A stretch of DNA of 64,000 nucleotides from Teredinibacter franksiae. GTDB taxonomy: Bacteria; Pseudomonadota; Gammaproteobacteria; Pseudomonadales; Cellvibrionaceae. The notes beneath the pieces were generated by a model. It was given only the letters and a program-made list of their open reading frames with translations. It was not told where the DNA came from and searched no databases. The stretch lies in assembly GCF_014218805.1 (NCBI RefSeq), contig NZ_JACJUV010000003.1, forward strand, positions 1 through 64,000, written 5' to 3'. Numbering within the stretch: position 1 is the first letter of the stretch; each line of letters opens with the position of its first letter. The position numbers and the translations under genes are program-made. Of the stretch, positions 28,892 through 37,329 are shown in pieces.

Positions 28892-29956
28892 TTATTTAAC
28901 GGCTTGCGGTGCTGGAAAGGTCCAGCTGCCTTCAAGAATTTCCTTACTTGGTTGATACAAACGCACCAAGTAATTCCAGCCTTCCATAATCGGCAAATAA
29001 TTAGCTTGTTTCGGGTCGCCACCAAAATGAATGGTCATACTTCCGTCATCGTTCTGGGTGCCGGTAATATTGTTCACCGAGTAAGCGTTATACTTGTTCT
29101 GCTGAAAATAGCCTTCCTTGTTATACAGGCTGATCGACCAAAAACCATCCACCGGCACGTCTTTCACAGTAAGAACGTAGGCGGTTTTGCCATCGTTCAC
29201 TTCAGGTGTAACGCCCGTGTACATGGCGTGATTTCTCGGGTTGCCGCCCCACCCTGTCGCACTGGCAAAAAGAAACTTAAGCGGATTGACTTCGTCCTTG
29301 CTGCCGAACGAACCATCGTAGTTTTCCATGGTCGCGGAGAGTACTTTCAACGCGGCGCGCACCTTTTCTTGTGACACTGCATCCCACTTGGGGATTTCAA
29401 ATGTGCCCGCAGACTTCTGCTCGACCTTGAGTTGCCGCTGTATAGCATTGACCTTTTCCACGTCCTCCGGATCTTCGGAGTCGACCAGCGTTCGAACAAC
29501 CACAAACACATAGCGGGTGCCGATTTTTTCTTGGGTAAGGGTGTAGCTCCCCGGCTCATAGACGACCATCGTGGTGTATTGGTCTTCATTAATCACCTGC
29601 ATCGATTGAAAGCGTTTGCCGGTATCCATTTTGGTAATGGTGACAGGCGCGGCCAAATCAAAAATGGCGAAGGAATAAATGGTGTCACGGTTCATTCGCA
29701 CCACCTTTTGCTCATCGATGGGCGTTGGTTTGGGGACGTGATAAAACTTGCCGAAAGCCCCCATCTTGACGTAGCTGCTAAACATCGCATCGCTCTCGGC
29801 GCGGACGAAATTCTTCCAAGTAACCGGAATCACTTCGGTCGTACTCGCCGATGGCATGCTGTTTTCAACAGGTACTTGTTGTGCACCGGCTGCTACAGAC
29901 AAGCTAACAGCCATCATTCCGGCCAGTACGAATGTAAATAGGTATTTTGTTTTCAT
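28892..29956 (-). CDS. exported DUF1254/DUF1214 protein
   Basis: The 354-residue product has a signal peptide (FVLAGMMAVSLSVAAGAQ) and no lipobox. It shows the DUF1254 part (VVRMNRDTIYSFAIFDLAAP, YTTMVVYEPGSYTL, YVFVVVRTLVD) and the DUF1214 part (LTVKDVPVDGFWSISLYNKEG, DDGSMTIHFGGDP, WNYLVRLYQPSKE). ATG at 29956 with GAGGG upstream is chosen; a longer frame from 30013 would overlap the DUF3604 gene. It starts 16 bases after that gene. Its paralogue at 26109-27182 shares the same motifs. Confidence 0.9.
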   Translation of the reverse strand: MKTKYLFTFVLAGMMAVSLSVAAGAQQVPVENSMPSASTTEVIPVTWKNFVRAESDAMFSSYVKMGAFGKFYHVPKPTPIDEQKVVRMNRDTIYSFAIFDLAAPVTITKMDTGKRFQSMQVINEDQYTTMVVYEPGSYTLTQEKIGTRYVFVVVRTLVDSEDPEDVEKVNAIQRQLKVEQKSAGTFEIPKWDAVSQEKVRAALKVLSATMENYDGSFGSKDEVNPLKFLFASATGWGGNPRNHAMYTGVTPEVNDGKTAYVLTVKDVPVDGFWSISLYNKEGYFQQNKYNAYSVNNITGTQNDDGSMTIHFGGDPKQANYLPIMEGWNYLVRLYQPSKEILEGSWTFPAPQAVK

Positions 29957-29972
29957 CTTCGACCCTCTGTTT

Positions 29973-32063
29973 TTATGTTCCCGGCGTGTACCAAATTGGC
30001 GACGTGTAAGCACGTTCCTGAGTCGTCATAGGAACCTCTTTATCCATTTCAACGTTAAACCTTTTGGCGTCGTAAGCTGTCCAGCGCGGGGTGGGGATTT
30101 CGATAATTCTGGCGTAATAGAATGCGCGAGTTTTTGGTTCGAAGTCTGGATCTTTCCAAACCGTAATTAACTCGGGAGCACCGATGGTACTGGTCCAGGT
30201 GGCTTCTTTAATATTGACTGTATTACCAACGACAGGAAGTTTTCCATCGCTACCCGGTTTACGTTTATCAGCATCGCTCCATACCACGTCGTACACTTTT
30301 TCGTGCAGATTGCCTTTGCCATCCAGCCAGCCTTTGACGACCTGAACGCGATCAAGGTTTCCGCTGTAAGGGTCTTTTAGCGCGGCAACAAGAAACGTTG
30401 GCGCTTTACCGGCAGGTGCATGACTTAAATCACCGCCCATGGGCACACCCTTGCTGTAACCGGCCTCTGCGGGCATGCGGGTTTGTGCATCGGCGGGAGT
30501 AAAATCAAAGCCACCAAAAAATCGGACGGTAATGCGCGGCCCGGTGGATGAGTAAGTTTCTTTACGCTTCATTGCGTCCCAAAGTGCTTCACGGGTATTT
30601 TCCGTTGCCCAAACTCCAGCCCAACCGGCGGCGGCGAGTTTCCAGCCCGGCGTTTTAACTTGTGGGGTATCAAGAAAAGGGTGTACCCAACGATCTGGCT
30701 TGGGCTCCTGCGCAGCCGTTTTACTGAAGTAGTTATCTTCTTCGGGAGTGCTCAACGCCGTGTGTGTATCGGTGCCGCCTACAAAACCATATTTGAAGGG
30801 GTTAGTGCCAAACTTTTCTTCCAACTTAAGGCCTTGTTTGAGTGCTTCACGGGCGTACTCGTTACGAATCATGTCTGGCGTTTTTGGAACGCCCGCAAGG
30901 TTAGACTGATCCCAGGTATCGAAGTCAGCAAACTCATCATTGGGCGACAACATGGGGTGCGCTTCGCCGTCTCCCTTCATTTGGGTTACTTCGTACAGGG
31001 GCTCCCAGCGAGCGCGATCTTCTGCCCACTGTTTGGTGAGGCGCTTACCTTTGAAGGTGTTTAACGCGAACATCTTGCCATTGGAAAGATTACCGTTGTG
31101 CGGAATAGCGAGAACAGAACCAAACGTTTTTTCTTCGTACCTTTGCATCCACTTCCATAAATCTTCTGGGTTTTCACTGTCGAAAGTGGTCATCGGTACC
31201 ATCTGGTCGGCCAGTGCCTTACCATCTCGATAGATAACATTACGGTGCAGATTGTCACCACCACCCGCATTGGAGGTCCACTCATAACCAATAAACGCGG
31301 TAAAACGCCCCGGCTCATTGTATTGCTCCATAATCGCGGTGTTCTTGCGCCAGATATTCATCGCGAATTTGGCATCTTTCATTACCGCGGGGATTCTATT
31401 ATTCGATTGGGCTTGAATCATCTCGCTGGTGGCTTGTAAACCGTTACCGGCTTTCATCATGTTGTGCCATTTCTTAATCAGGGGTACGGCCATAAACGCG
31501 GCGTCACCATCACGGATGGAAAATATGGTGCCGGCCATGTCTGAGTGATCGGCCACTACCAACCAATCAAGTGGACGCGCAAGTTTCGCAGGCACACCAG
31601 TGGATGACATTACCTCTTCGCCACGCGCAAATCGAACCGCGTCTTCTGGCGTTAGGGTTGCTCCCGCAGCGCCCGCATCCACAGACCAACCGGTATGCAC
31701 GTGTTGATCACCCCAATACACTTGAGTGGGGTACTTGCGCCCTGCGTAGGGCGAAAACCCTTGTGTGGATAAGGCTTCGGACGTGGTTTTTTCATCGCGC
31801 GGGTAGTCTGCACCTACAACCTCAGCGCTGACGGCAGGAAGGGCCATCAATACCAGCACTGCGGTTAAAGCCGCAAACAAAGCCTCTCTATATTTTGCAG
31901 TGCAACCGCTTAAACGACATTTGCAGACTGACACTGAATACGCCGTAATCAGTCGAAAAGCTTTAATCGCTTTGACAGCGAAGTGCCCGCCTCGGCTATG
32001 TGCACGAACGCCCTTACTTTCAATACGATTAAATCCTACTTTTGTACAGTATGAATGGCCCAC
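29973..32063 (-). CDS. DUF3604 (PHP-like metallohydrolase) exported protein
   Basis: The protein carries YWGDQHVHTGWSVDAG, the metal-binding motif of DUF3604, a PHP-related fold, then LDWLVVADHSDM, AFIGYEWTSNAGGGDNLHRN, IPHNGNLSNG, FVGGTDTHT and a C-terminal beta-rich region. The substrate is unknown. A hydrophobic signal-like segment (ALFAALTAVLVLMALPAVSA) lies well inside the frame. GTG at 32063 is used because GAGGAG lies nine bases upstream, giving 696 residues with an unusually long N-terminal extension. ATG 32117, or GTG 31934 with an ordinary signal peptide, are alternatives. It heads the operon with DUF1254 and an amidohydrolase. Confidence 0.88.
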   Translation of the reverse strand: MGHSYCTKVGFNRIESKGVRAHSRGGHFAVKAIKAFRLITAYSVSVCKCRLSGCTAKYREALFAALTAVLVLMALPAVSAEVVGADYPRDEKTTSEALSTQGFSPYAGRKYPTQVYWGDQHVHTGWSVDAGAAGATLTPEDAVRFARGEEVMSSTGVPAKLARPLDWLVVADHSDMAGTIFSIRDGDAAFMAVPLIKKWHNMMKAGNGLQATSEMIQAQSNNRIPAVMKDAKFAMNIWRKNTAIMEQYNEPGRFTAFIGYEWTSNAGGGDNLHRNVIYRDGKALADQMVPMTTFDSENPEDLWKWMQRYEEKTFGSVLAIPHNGNLSNGKMFALNTFKGKRLTKQWAEDRARWEPLYEVTQMKGDGEAHPMLSPNDEFADFDTWDQSNLAGVPKTPDMIRNEYAREALKQGLKLEEKFGTNPFKYGFVGGTDTHTALSTPEEDNYFSKTAAQEPKPDRWVHPFLDTPQVKTPGWKLAAAGWAGVWATENTREALWDAMKRKETYSSTGPRITVRFFGGFDFTPADAQTRMPAEAGYSKGVPMGGDLSHAPAGKAPTFLVAALKDPYSGNLDRVQVVKGWLDGKGNLHEKVYDVVWSDADKRKPGSDGKLPVVGNTVNIKEATWTSTIGAPELITVWKDPDFEPKTRAFYYARIIEIPTPRWTAYDAKRFNVEMDKEVPMTTQERAYTSPIWYTPGT

Positions 32064-32200
32064 GATTAGTTGCTCCTCACGGTTAAATTTGTCCAGCTTA
32101 AACTTCAACACTTGCATTCACTTAACTCTTTGGCGATTACTCTGTTATTCGCTGACGACAATACCAGCGTGGTAATGCAGTGCGTTTCCTGCTTACCTTC

Positions 32201-32216
32201 TGGTCATTTCACGCCA
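32201..32216 (+). promoter_or_regulatory. operator-like motif, copy 1 (upstream of the DUF3604 operon)
   Basis: TGGTCATTTCACGCCA differs by one base from the two copies at 32782 and 34194. It sits about 85-140 bases upstream of the DUF3604 start, a natural place for an activator site. Confidence 0.55.
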
Positions 32217-32295
32217 CGATTAAACATTTAACTGTTTGGCGATTGAAGAACGACATAAAACACCCTTCGACCCCACACTATGAACAATCCGCCTT

Positions 32296-32652
32296 TCAGC
32301 GAGCACCGTTATCGCTTGCTCCACCGTATTGCCGAAACGCACTCGGGGACACGCCAGTCCAACAATAAAAAGCGCGACTGAAATTACTCGCATCTGAAAA
32401 CCCTAAATCCTTGGTGATATCAGCGATTGGCATCATTGTGTTGATGAGCAATGTAGACGCCCTCTGCAAGCGAACCGCCTGCAATAAGCAGGTGTAACTG
32501 GTGCCAGCTGCGTGTAGGTGTCGCTGTAAGCTTCTTACCGGCAAATCACAACGCCGAGCCAGCAACAAAAGGCTAAGGTCGCCCTCCACCAAACTCTCGA
32601 GCATTATTTTTTTAATCTGCGTTACTAGCGGGCTTTCTCCCATAACAAACAA
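32296..32652 (-). pseudogene. AraC-family C-terminal fragment
   Basis: The 118-residue frame is an AraC/XylS DNA-binding domain with both helix-turn-helix units (LSLLLLARRCDLPVRSLQRH and IADITKDLGFSDASNFSRAF, then WTGVSPSAFRQY). The ligand-binding half found in the neighbour at 32948-33967 is missing, and upstream bases to 32947 show no remnant of it in any frame. It may be a truncated pseudogene or a stand-alone DNA-binding protein. It lies between the DUF3604 operon and the full AraC gene. Confidence 0.65.
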
Positions 32653-32947
32653 AAGCTCCGCACAATAACGAATGAACGAGGTTCCATAGCAAAAGGGTTA
32701 GCGCTAAGGCAGCATCACACGCAACCCGCCATCACGAGTCTCTGTTTAATGACAATGTTAGGCGTTAAGCGAATGGAGGTCTGGTCATTTCATGCCAAGA
32801 GCATGCCATGAGGACAATCAAATGAAACGTTTATTGCAATACTTAAACAAACCGGAAAAACATTAGCCATCACGTATGTATAAACGGAAGATACTTATCA
32901 GGAAAGATTCAAGAAGAGAAGGGGAAACAGACGTGACACTGCCAACC
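32653..32947. other. intergenic stretch between AraC fragment and AraC gene
   Basis: No coding sequence is recognised. It holds the second copy of the operator-like motif at 32782-32797 (TGGTCATTTCATGCCA), 130-145 bases upstream of the fragment start. Confidence 0.5.
32782..32797 (+). promoter_or_regulatory. operator-like motif, copy 2
   Basis: TGGTCATTTCATGCCA is identical to the inverted copy at 34194-34209. It lies upstream of the AraC fragment and downstream of the full AraC gene. Confidence 0.55.
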
Positions 32948-33967
32948 TTAACCGACTAAGGCAAGCTCTCTATATTGCTTAGGTGTCATACCACTATAAC
33001 GCCGAAATGCGCGGGTAAAATTGGAGGGGTCTTCATAGCCCGTGGCAAAACCAATATCTAACACGCGCGCTGAAGGGTCTTTTAATAAATGAGAGGCTAA
33101 TTCATATTGCGCACACTGAACAAGTTTGGAATAGCTCGTGCTGTTGTCACTGAGACAACGCTGTAAGGTACGCACACTAACGCCCGCTATCTCAGCGGCC
33201 AAGGTTATGGGGGGTATACCGTCGCCTAAATAGGGTTTCAAAATATTTTTAAACGATTCGCTAAAGCCAGACAATGTGCTCGTACCTAAATCAGTCTGCC
33301 CACATTGCTCGCAGCGCCGAATCATCTCAAATGTAACGTGATGTAACGTACTGGCCAAAAGCTTTTCAGGAATACTCACCCAAGCCGATGGTTGGCCAAT
33401 ATAGAGCGCCGTATTAGGGAAAGACTGTTGAACATAAGCACCTAATGGCACTGAAGAATGGAGCCCCATCTCAGCGGGCAACCAATGGGCACCCACAAAA
33501 GCCTGTACGATCGCAACCAGCATCGCATTGGTATTCATTTCGCAGTGCCTAGCACCAAACACATCCAAAACCACTTCTTCGCGGCTACACACGTGAATAT
33601 GTTCACCGTGTTTCTCAGCCCATATACGCAGCTGAGTATCTTCTAGCCGTGCTAAGGTGAAAAAACTTTCTAGGGCTACGTTCAAACTTGGGGCCAGCAA
33701 TATTCTCTGCACAAATTCTGGTGATAACTCCGTGATCGCAAAGTGTTCGCGGGCTCGCAAGGCAATGTCATCGACGCCTTGCTCCCTTGCCATCAGTGTC
33801 AAAAAATTCAGCGTATGCAACAGTGACAACTGAGCTTCGGGATCATCTCGCAAACCACCCGGCAGCTTCGCTTCAACAAGCTTTTTATCGACCGGCGCAC
33901 CTACTTTATCAAGCATGCGTAAATAAGGATGTAAATGTGCTGCCCTGAAGTGGGGAACCCTATTCAT
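32948..33967 (-). CDS. AraC-family transcriptional regulator (Arabinose_bd type)
   Basis: The 339-residue protein has an N-terminal domain of the OruR/ArgR-like Arabinose_bd type (about 20-210; LPAEMGLHSSVPLGAY, FPNTALYIGQPSAWVSIP) and a C-terminal double helix-turn-helix (ITLAAEIAGVSVRTLQRCL, VLDIGFATGYEDPSNFTRAF, YSGMTPKQYRE). Regulators of this group usually activate a neighbouring catabolic operon on sensing its substrate. The nearest candidates are the DUF3604 operon on the same strand and the yiaW/yiaV-like pair on the other. The shared 16-bp motif near all of them supports this link. Confidence 0.92.
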   Translation of the reverse strand: MNRVPHFRAAHLHPYLRMLDKVGAPVDKKLVEAKLPGGLRDDPEAQLSLLHTLNFLTLMAREQGVDDIALRAREHFAITELSPEFVQRILLAPSLNVALESFFTLARLEDTQLRIWAEKHGEHIHVCSREEVVLDVFGARHCEMNTNAMLVAIVQAFVGAHWLPAEMGLHSSVPLGAYVQQSFPNTALYIGQPSAWVSIPEKLLASTLHHVTFEMIRRCEQCGQTDLGTSTLSGFSESFKNILKPYLGDGIPPITLAAEIAGVSVRTLQRCLSDNSTSYSKLVQCAQYELASHLLKDPSARVLDIGFATGYEDPSNFTRAFRRYSGMTPKQYRELALVG

Positions 33968-34329
33968 AATTCAATCCATCAAGCAATGTAGACACAAGCA
34001 TGTAAGAAACAACGATGTGCCCGACCAAGACTCGACTCTACCAAACCAGTAGAACGAGTCAAGATAACTCTATAGCAATTTAGACTGGTAATTTAAAGGC
34101 CCGCCGAACGGTGTAGGCTAACTTAGGGCTACATTATACGCTAAGAGTGACCCCACAGGATTGCCAACGATTAACATATTATACCTACGCGTGTGGCATG
34201 AAATGACCAGAAAACACCTATACACATCTGATATAAAAGAGCCCACATAGAAAAGAGCGTGATACGCCTATTCTCTTTTAGCATAAGCTTCCGGCATAAT
34301 ACGGCGGCTACCTTTAAAGGACACACATT
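33968..34329. promoter_or_regulatory. divergent promoter region of araC-like and yiaW-like genes
   Basis: About 360 bases without a gene. They must contain promoters for the regulator (leftward) and the DUF3302 gene (rightward). The third copy of the operator-like motif lies at 34194-34209. AAAGGA just before 34330 is a fair ribosome site for the DUF3302 gene. Confidence 0.6.
34194..34209 (-). promoter_or_regulatory. operator-like motif, copy 3 (inverted)
   Basis: TGGCATGAAATGACCA is the exact reverse complement of copy 2. It lies 227 bases upstream of the AraC start and 121 bases upstream of the DUF3302 start. Confidence 0.55.
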
Positions 34330-34647
34330 ATGGCGTTTATCGATATTTTCACTTGGATCGTTTTTTTGATTATGATTTCCGTAGTTGTTGGAATCATTGT
34401 CTTTATGGGCCTATGGCCAGGGCGAATTGCAAAAACGCGCCAACACCCTCAAGCGGAAGCGATAACTATTGGCAGCTGGGTGTGCCTTTTATTCGGAGGT
34501 GTCATGTGGCCACTTATGCTTATCTGGGCCTATACAAAACCTAGCACCGCATCACAGCAAGCAGACACCATAATGCTTGCACAAAAAGTGGCGCTATTGC
34601 AAACGCGCCTAGAAGCGTTAGAGCGGCAGAAAGGAGAAAACCAATGA
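34330..34647 (+). CDS. yiaW: DUF3302 inner-membrane protein, YiaW-like
   Basis: The 105-residue protein has two membrane helices (about 6-29, IFTWIVFLIMISVVVGIIVF, and 47-67, GSWVCLLFGGVMWPLMLIWAY) with FMGLWPGRIAKTR between them and a C-terminal coiled coil (AQKVALLQTRLEALERQK). This matches the DUF3302 family, the companion of YiaV-like membrane-fusion proteins. Its stop overlaps the next start in ATGA, so the two are coupled. It probably scaffolds or partners the adaptor protein; the exact job is unknown. Confidence 0.85.
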   Translation: MAFIDIFTWIVFLIMISVVVGIIVFMGLWPGRIAKTRQHPQAEAITIGSWVCLLFGGVMWPLMLIWAYTKPSTASQQADTIMLAQKVALLQTRLEALERQKGENQ

Positions 34648-35588
34648 TTCTGGTACTGTTAATTGTTTACCTTGCCTTTCTTGCTATAGCCATAAAATTC
34701 AAACTGATTAAGCCCACCTTATTCTGGAAAATATCACCATTACTTTGGGTCGTCTTTTTATTGGTTGCTCTGTTTATTCCACTACAATTCTGGGCTCCCG
34801 GTGGCTATATCCGTGTTATTGCACCAACTGTGCAAATTGTACCCAATGTCTCCGGTCAAGTTATTAATGTAAGCGTAAAGCCGAATCAACACGTTAGCAA
34901 AGGCGATATCCTTTATCAGCTCGACGCTCGCCCTTTCCAATCTGTGGTAGACCGTCTTCAAGCCGATCTAACGCTTGCGAATATCCGCTTTGAACAACAA
35001 GAAGAATTACAACAAAAAAACCTTGGCCGAAAACTCGATATTGACCGTACGCGGGCCAATGTCGCTTCCACCCAAGCCCAGCTAGACAAGGCTCAATACG
35101 ACCTTGAACAAGCCACTGTGCGCGCGCCCGATAGCGGTATTGTGACTAATGTTGAAGCTTTGCAGGAAGGCGCTAGAGTGGTGTCTGCACCCTTTGCGCA
35201 AACCCTGGCATTTGTAGAAGACAACAACCGGCCCATTTTCGCGCAAATACAGCAAAGCTATTTACGCTATGTAGAAATAGGACAGTCGGCAGAAATTGCT
35301 TTTAAAATGTATCCCGGTCAAGTATTTCCAGCCACAGTAAAAGCCATTTTACCCGGATCCTCCCTTGGGCAATTCGGACCATCAGGCATTTTACCCACTA
35401 CGCTCAGTGAAGTTCACGGCCCCATGTTTGTTAGACTTTATCTAACGGACACCGCCATGGCTGCATCACTACCTGCCGGCGCTACTGGAGACGTTGCAAT
35501 TTATACCGAGAAAGGCTCTGCATCACATGTTATTAGAAAGGTGATGATACGAACAACAGCCATAACAAACTACGTTAACCCATTTTGA
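34644..35588 (+). CDS. yiaV: HlyD-family membrane-fusion protein, YiaV-like
   Basis: The 314-residue protein has two N-terminal membrane helices (about 1-17 and 29-47), then a biotinyl-lipoyl-like strand (VIAPTVQIVPNVSGQVINVS, VSKGDILYQLDARPFQ), a coiled-coil hairpin (about 100-150), the second half-lipoyl motif (TVRAPDSGIVTNVEALQEGA) and a beta-barrel part. These are the features of periplasmic adaptors of the HlyD/EmrA type. No pump gene is adjacent, as is also the case for E. coli yiaV. The substrate is unknown. Confidence 0.9.
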   Translation: MILVLLIVYLAFLAIAIKFKLIKPTLFWKISPLLWVVFLLVALFIPLQFWAPGGYIRVIAPTVQIVPNVSGQVINVSVKPNQHVSKGDILYQLDARPFQSVVDRLQADLTLANIRFEQQEELQQKNLGRKLDIDRTRANVASTQAQLDKAQYDLEQATVRAPDSGIVTNVEALQEGARVVSAPFAQTLAFVEDNNRPIFAQIQQSYLRYVEIGQSAEIAFKMYPGQVFPATVKAILPGSSLGQFGPSGILPTTLSEVHGPMFVRLYLTDTAMAASLPAGATGDVAIYTEKGSASHVIRKVMIRTTAITNYVNPF

Positions 35589-35652
35589 GAGATGGAACTG
35601 ACATAACGCCTACAATCCACACTCAACCTAAGGGCATCGCTAATAATTGATT

Positions 35653-35712
35653 TTAGCCTCTGCGCGGTCTGGTAAGCCTTAGGCTAAGGCAGACTGCGCA
35701 GCGCAAGGCTAA
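35653..35712. repeat. 60-bp imperfect hairpin element
   Basis: Three stem segments pair in order: TTAGCCT with AGGCTAA, CTGCGC with GCGCAG, and GGTCTG with CAGACT (one mismatch). A similar sequence starting GCCTCTGCGCG occurs at 18511-18566. It lies between two convergent genes and could end transcription, although no strong T-run follows. Confidence 0.65.
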
Positions 35713-35797
35713 TTACCTACCCCAGCAGGCCAACGCCCGCAATAAGGTTTGCCCTCTCGTGGCCTTCGGGGCTTTGTGCGCTTAGAGCTTTGTGCAC

Positions 35798-36778
35798 TTA
35801 AGTCTTTCTCTCTTTCTGAACGTTTGATTTATGCAATGGGGAAGCGGTGGCATAAGGTACTTTACCCGACGGAACAAACTTAGATGCTGGCTCAATATGT
35901 AAGTCTTGGTCATCAAAAAATATATGCGGTTTAAACGCTTTTAAAATTTTTGATTTATCCATTCCGCCTAAAAAGAATACCTCATCAACATATACCCCCC
36001 AATGCCGTAATGTTTTTATTACACGCATTTCGGCTGGAGCATTTCTAGCCGTAACAATGGCAATTCTAATCGGCGAAAACTCGACGCTAAAAGGAAGCCT
36101 CTCTTGGAGTCTTGACAGTTTCTTTAATAAACTAGCATAGGGGCCTTCCTGCATAGGAACATCTTGGTTCTCATCTTCATTGGCATGAAAGCCTTCGATA
36201 CCTTCAGCTTTATACACAATTTCACTCTGATCATCGAATATAACGGCATCTCCATCGAAGGCAATGCGCACTTGCCCCTCTGGGATTTTGTGCACATCTT
36301 TTGGTGGCTCCTTCAAGTAAGCCGCTGCGCACGTAACCCCATCAATAACTCTCTGTGCATCTTTAAGGTTTGTAGTTAAGAAAAGGTCCACATCAAAAGC
36401 GTCCAAATAATCAACCACTGACTCCCCGCCGGTAAATGCATGCCTGGAAATAGGTAACGCCCTTTCTCGAATATTATTAAATACTCGAATGCCTGTTTCA
36501 GGGCTATTACGCGACATGACTACAACTTCAACTAAGGGGTTGTTATCGCCTGTTTTTTGGTGTTTGTTGAGTTCGAGTAAGGCTTTCACTAGCGGCATTC
36601 CTGTACCATCGTTTAGATGCTCGCCCTCCTTATCAAGCATGTACGTTCGGTATTCCTCTACAGCGGTTTCTTTGTCTTCCTTATATTTAGACCTAAACAC
36701 TGAATCCGCTTCACTCAAGTCAAATAAAGCGGTTGCAGAGATTCCCACAACCAATGTGTCTGATAAATCTAGCGCCAT
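35798..36778 (-). CDS. cytosolic 5'-nucleotidase (PF06189 type)
   Basis: The 326-residue protein fits the bacterial 5'-nucleotidase family with a HAD-like core: LVVGISATALFDLSEAD near the N-terminus, VEVVVMSRNSPETGIRVFN, ITRHAF-like ISRHAFTGGES, VRIAFDGDAVIFDDQSE (nucleophile-type Asp pair), IAIVTARNAPAE and IFFDDQDLH. The enzymes remove phosphate from nucleoside monophosphates in the cytoplasm. It appears to be a single-gene unit, convergent with the yiaV-like gene. Confidence 0.87.
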   Translation of the reverse strand: MALDLSDTLVVGISATALFDLSEADSVFRSKYKEDKETAVEEYRTYMLDKEGEHLNDGTGMPLVKALLELNKHQKTGDNNPLVEVVVMSRNSPETGIRVFNNIRERALPISRHAFTGGESVVDYLDAFDVDLFLTTNLKDAQRVIDGVTCAAAYLKEPPKDVHKIPEGQVRIAFDGDAVIFDDQSEIVYKAEGIEGFHANEDENQDVPMQEGPYASLLKKLSRLQERLPFSVEFSPIRIAIVTARNAPAEMRVIKTLRHWGVYVDEVFFLGGMDKSKILKAFKPHIFFDDQDLHIEPASKFVPSGKVPYATASPLHKSNVQKERKT

Positions 36779-37270
36779 TCCCCACTCCTAGTTTGACTTA
36801 ACGAGGTTGTACTTATTGCTTTTCGAACACCCACACTACCACTTGAATAGCGCGAAATACCACTATATTAAGGGCAGCTCTCGCTGCGTACGCCGTACTT
36901 ATCTATGTATTTCTGAGTCGTTAACCGGTAAAGGTACGGGTATCGTCGCCAACAGGTTAAAAACCGCATTTTATTCTTAGCAGAAGTGCTCTGCATTGAT
37001 ACCTGTGCGTATAACGCAAGACTTATAGAGGACGTACCTATGGATGACAGCCAGTGGCATGCTATTAGCGAATAGTGAATCACTCGCGCCTTGCATTAGC
37101 CAGCATCAGCCGCTCGATGTGGGCCTTAAACGAGCCTATTGCTCGTATGGCGAAAAAAGTAAATTGGTCTCTAACACTAATGCTTAACTCACTTCGCGCG
37201 CCCGCTTTTTATAGTTCAAATTTAGCCACACTATATACCTGAATAACAGGTTTTACCGGGCACAAAAAAA
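36779..37270. other. gene-free intergenic stretch
   Basis: About 490 bases with only a 71-codon minus frame (36868-37083) of no recognisable family. The promoter of the nucleotidase gene should lie just right of 36779. The right end is the sulfatase terminator. Confidence 0.5.
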
Positions 37271-37305
37271 GGGGGCAACCAATAAATGTATTGATTGCCC
37301 CCTTT
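37271..37305 (-). terminator. rho-independent terminator of the sulfatase gene
   Basis: GGGGGCAA pairs with TTGCCCCC, and an inner CAAT/ATTG pairing extends the stem; the whole lies at 37271-37302. On the minus strand it is followed by a T-run (A7 at 37264-37270 on the plus strand). Confidence 0.92.
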
Positions 37306-37329
37306 AGATACTTACCTATTTAGTACTGC

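Noticed and set aside
36868..37083. 71-codon minus-strand frame considered as a transposase fragment
   Set aside because: No catalytic residues or terminal repeats, and similarity to transposase N-termini was too weak to state.
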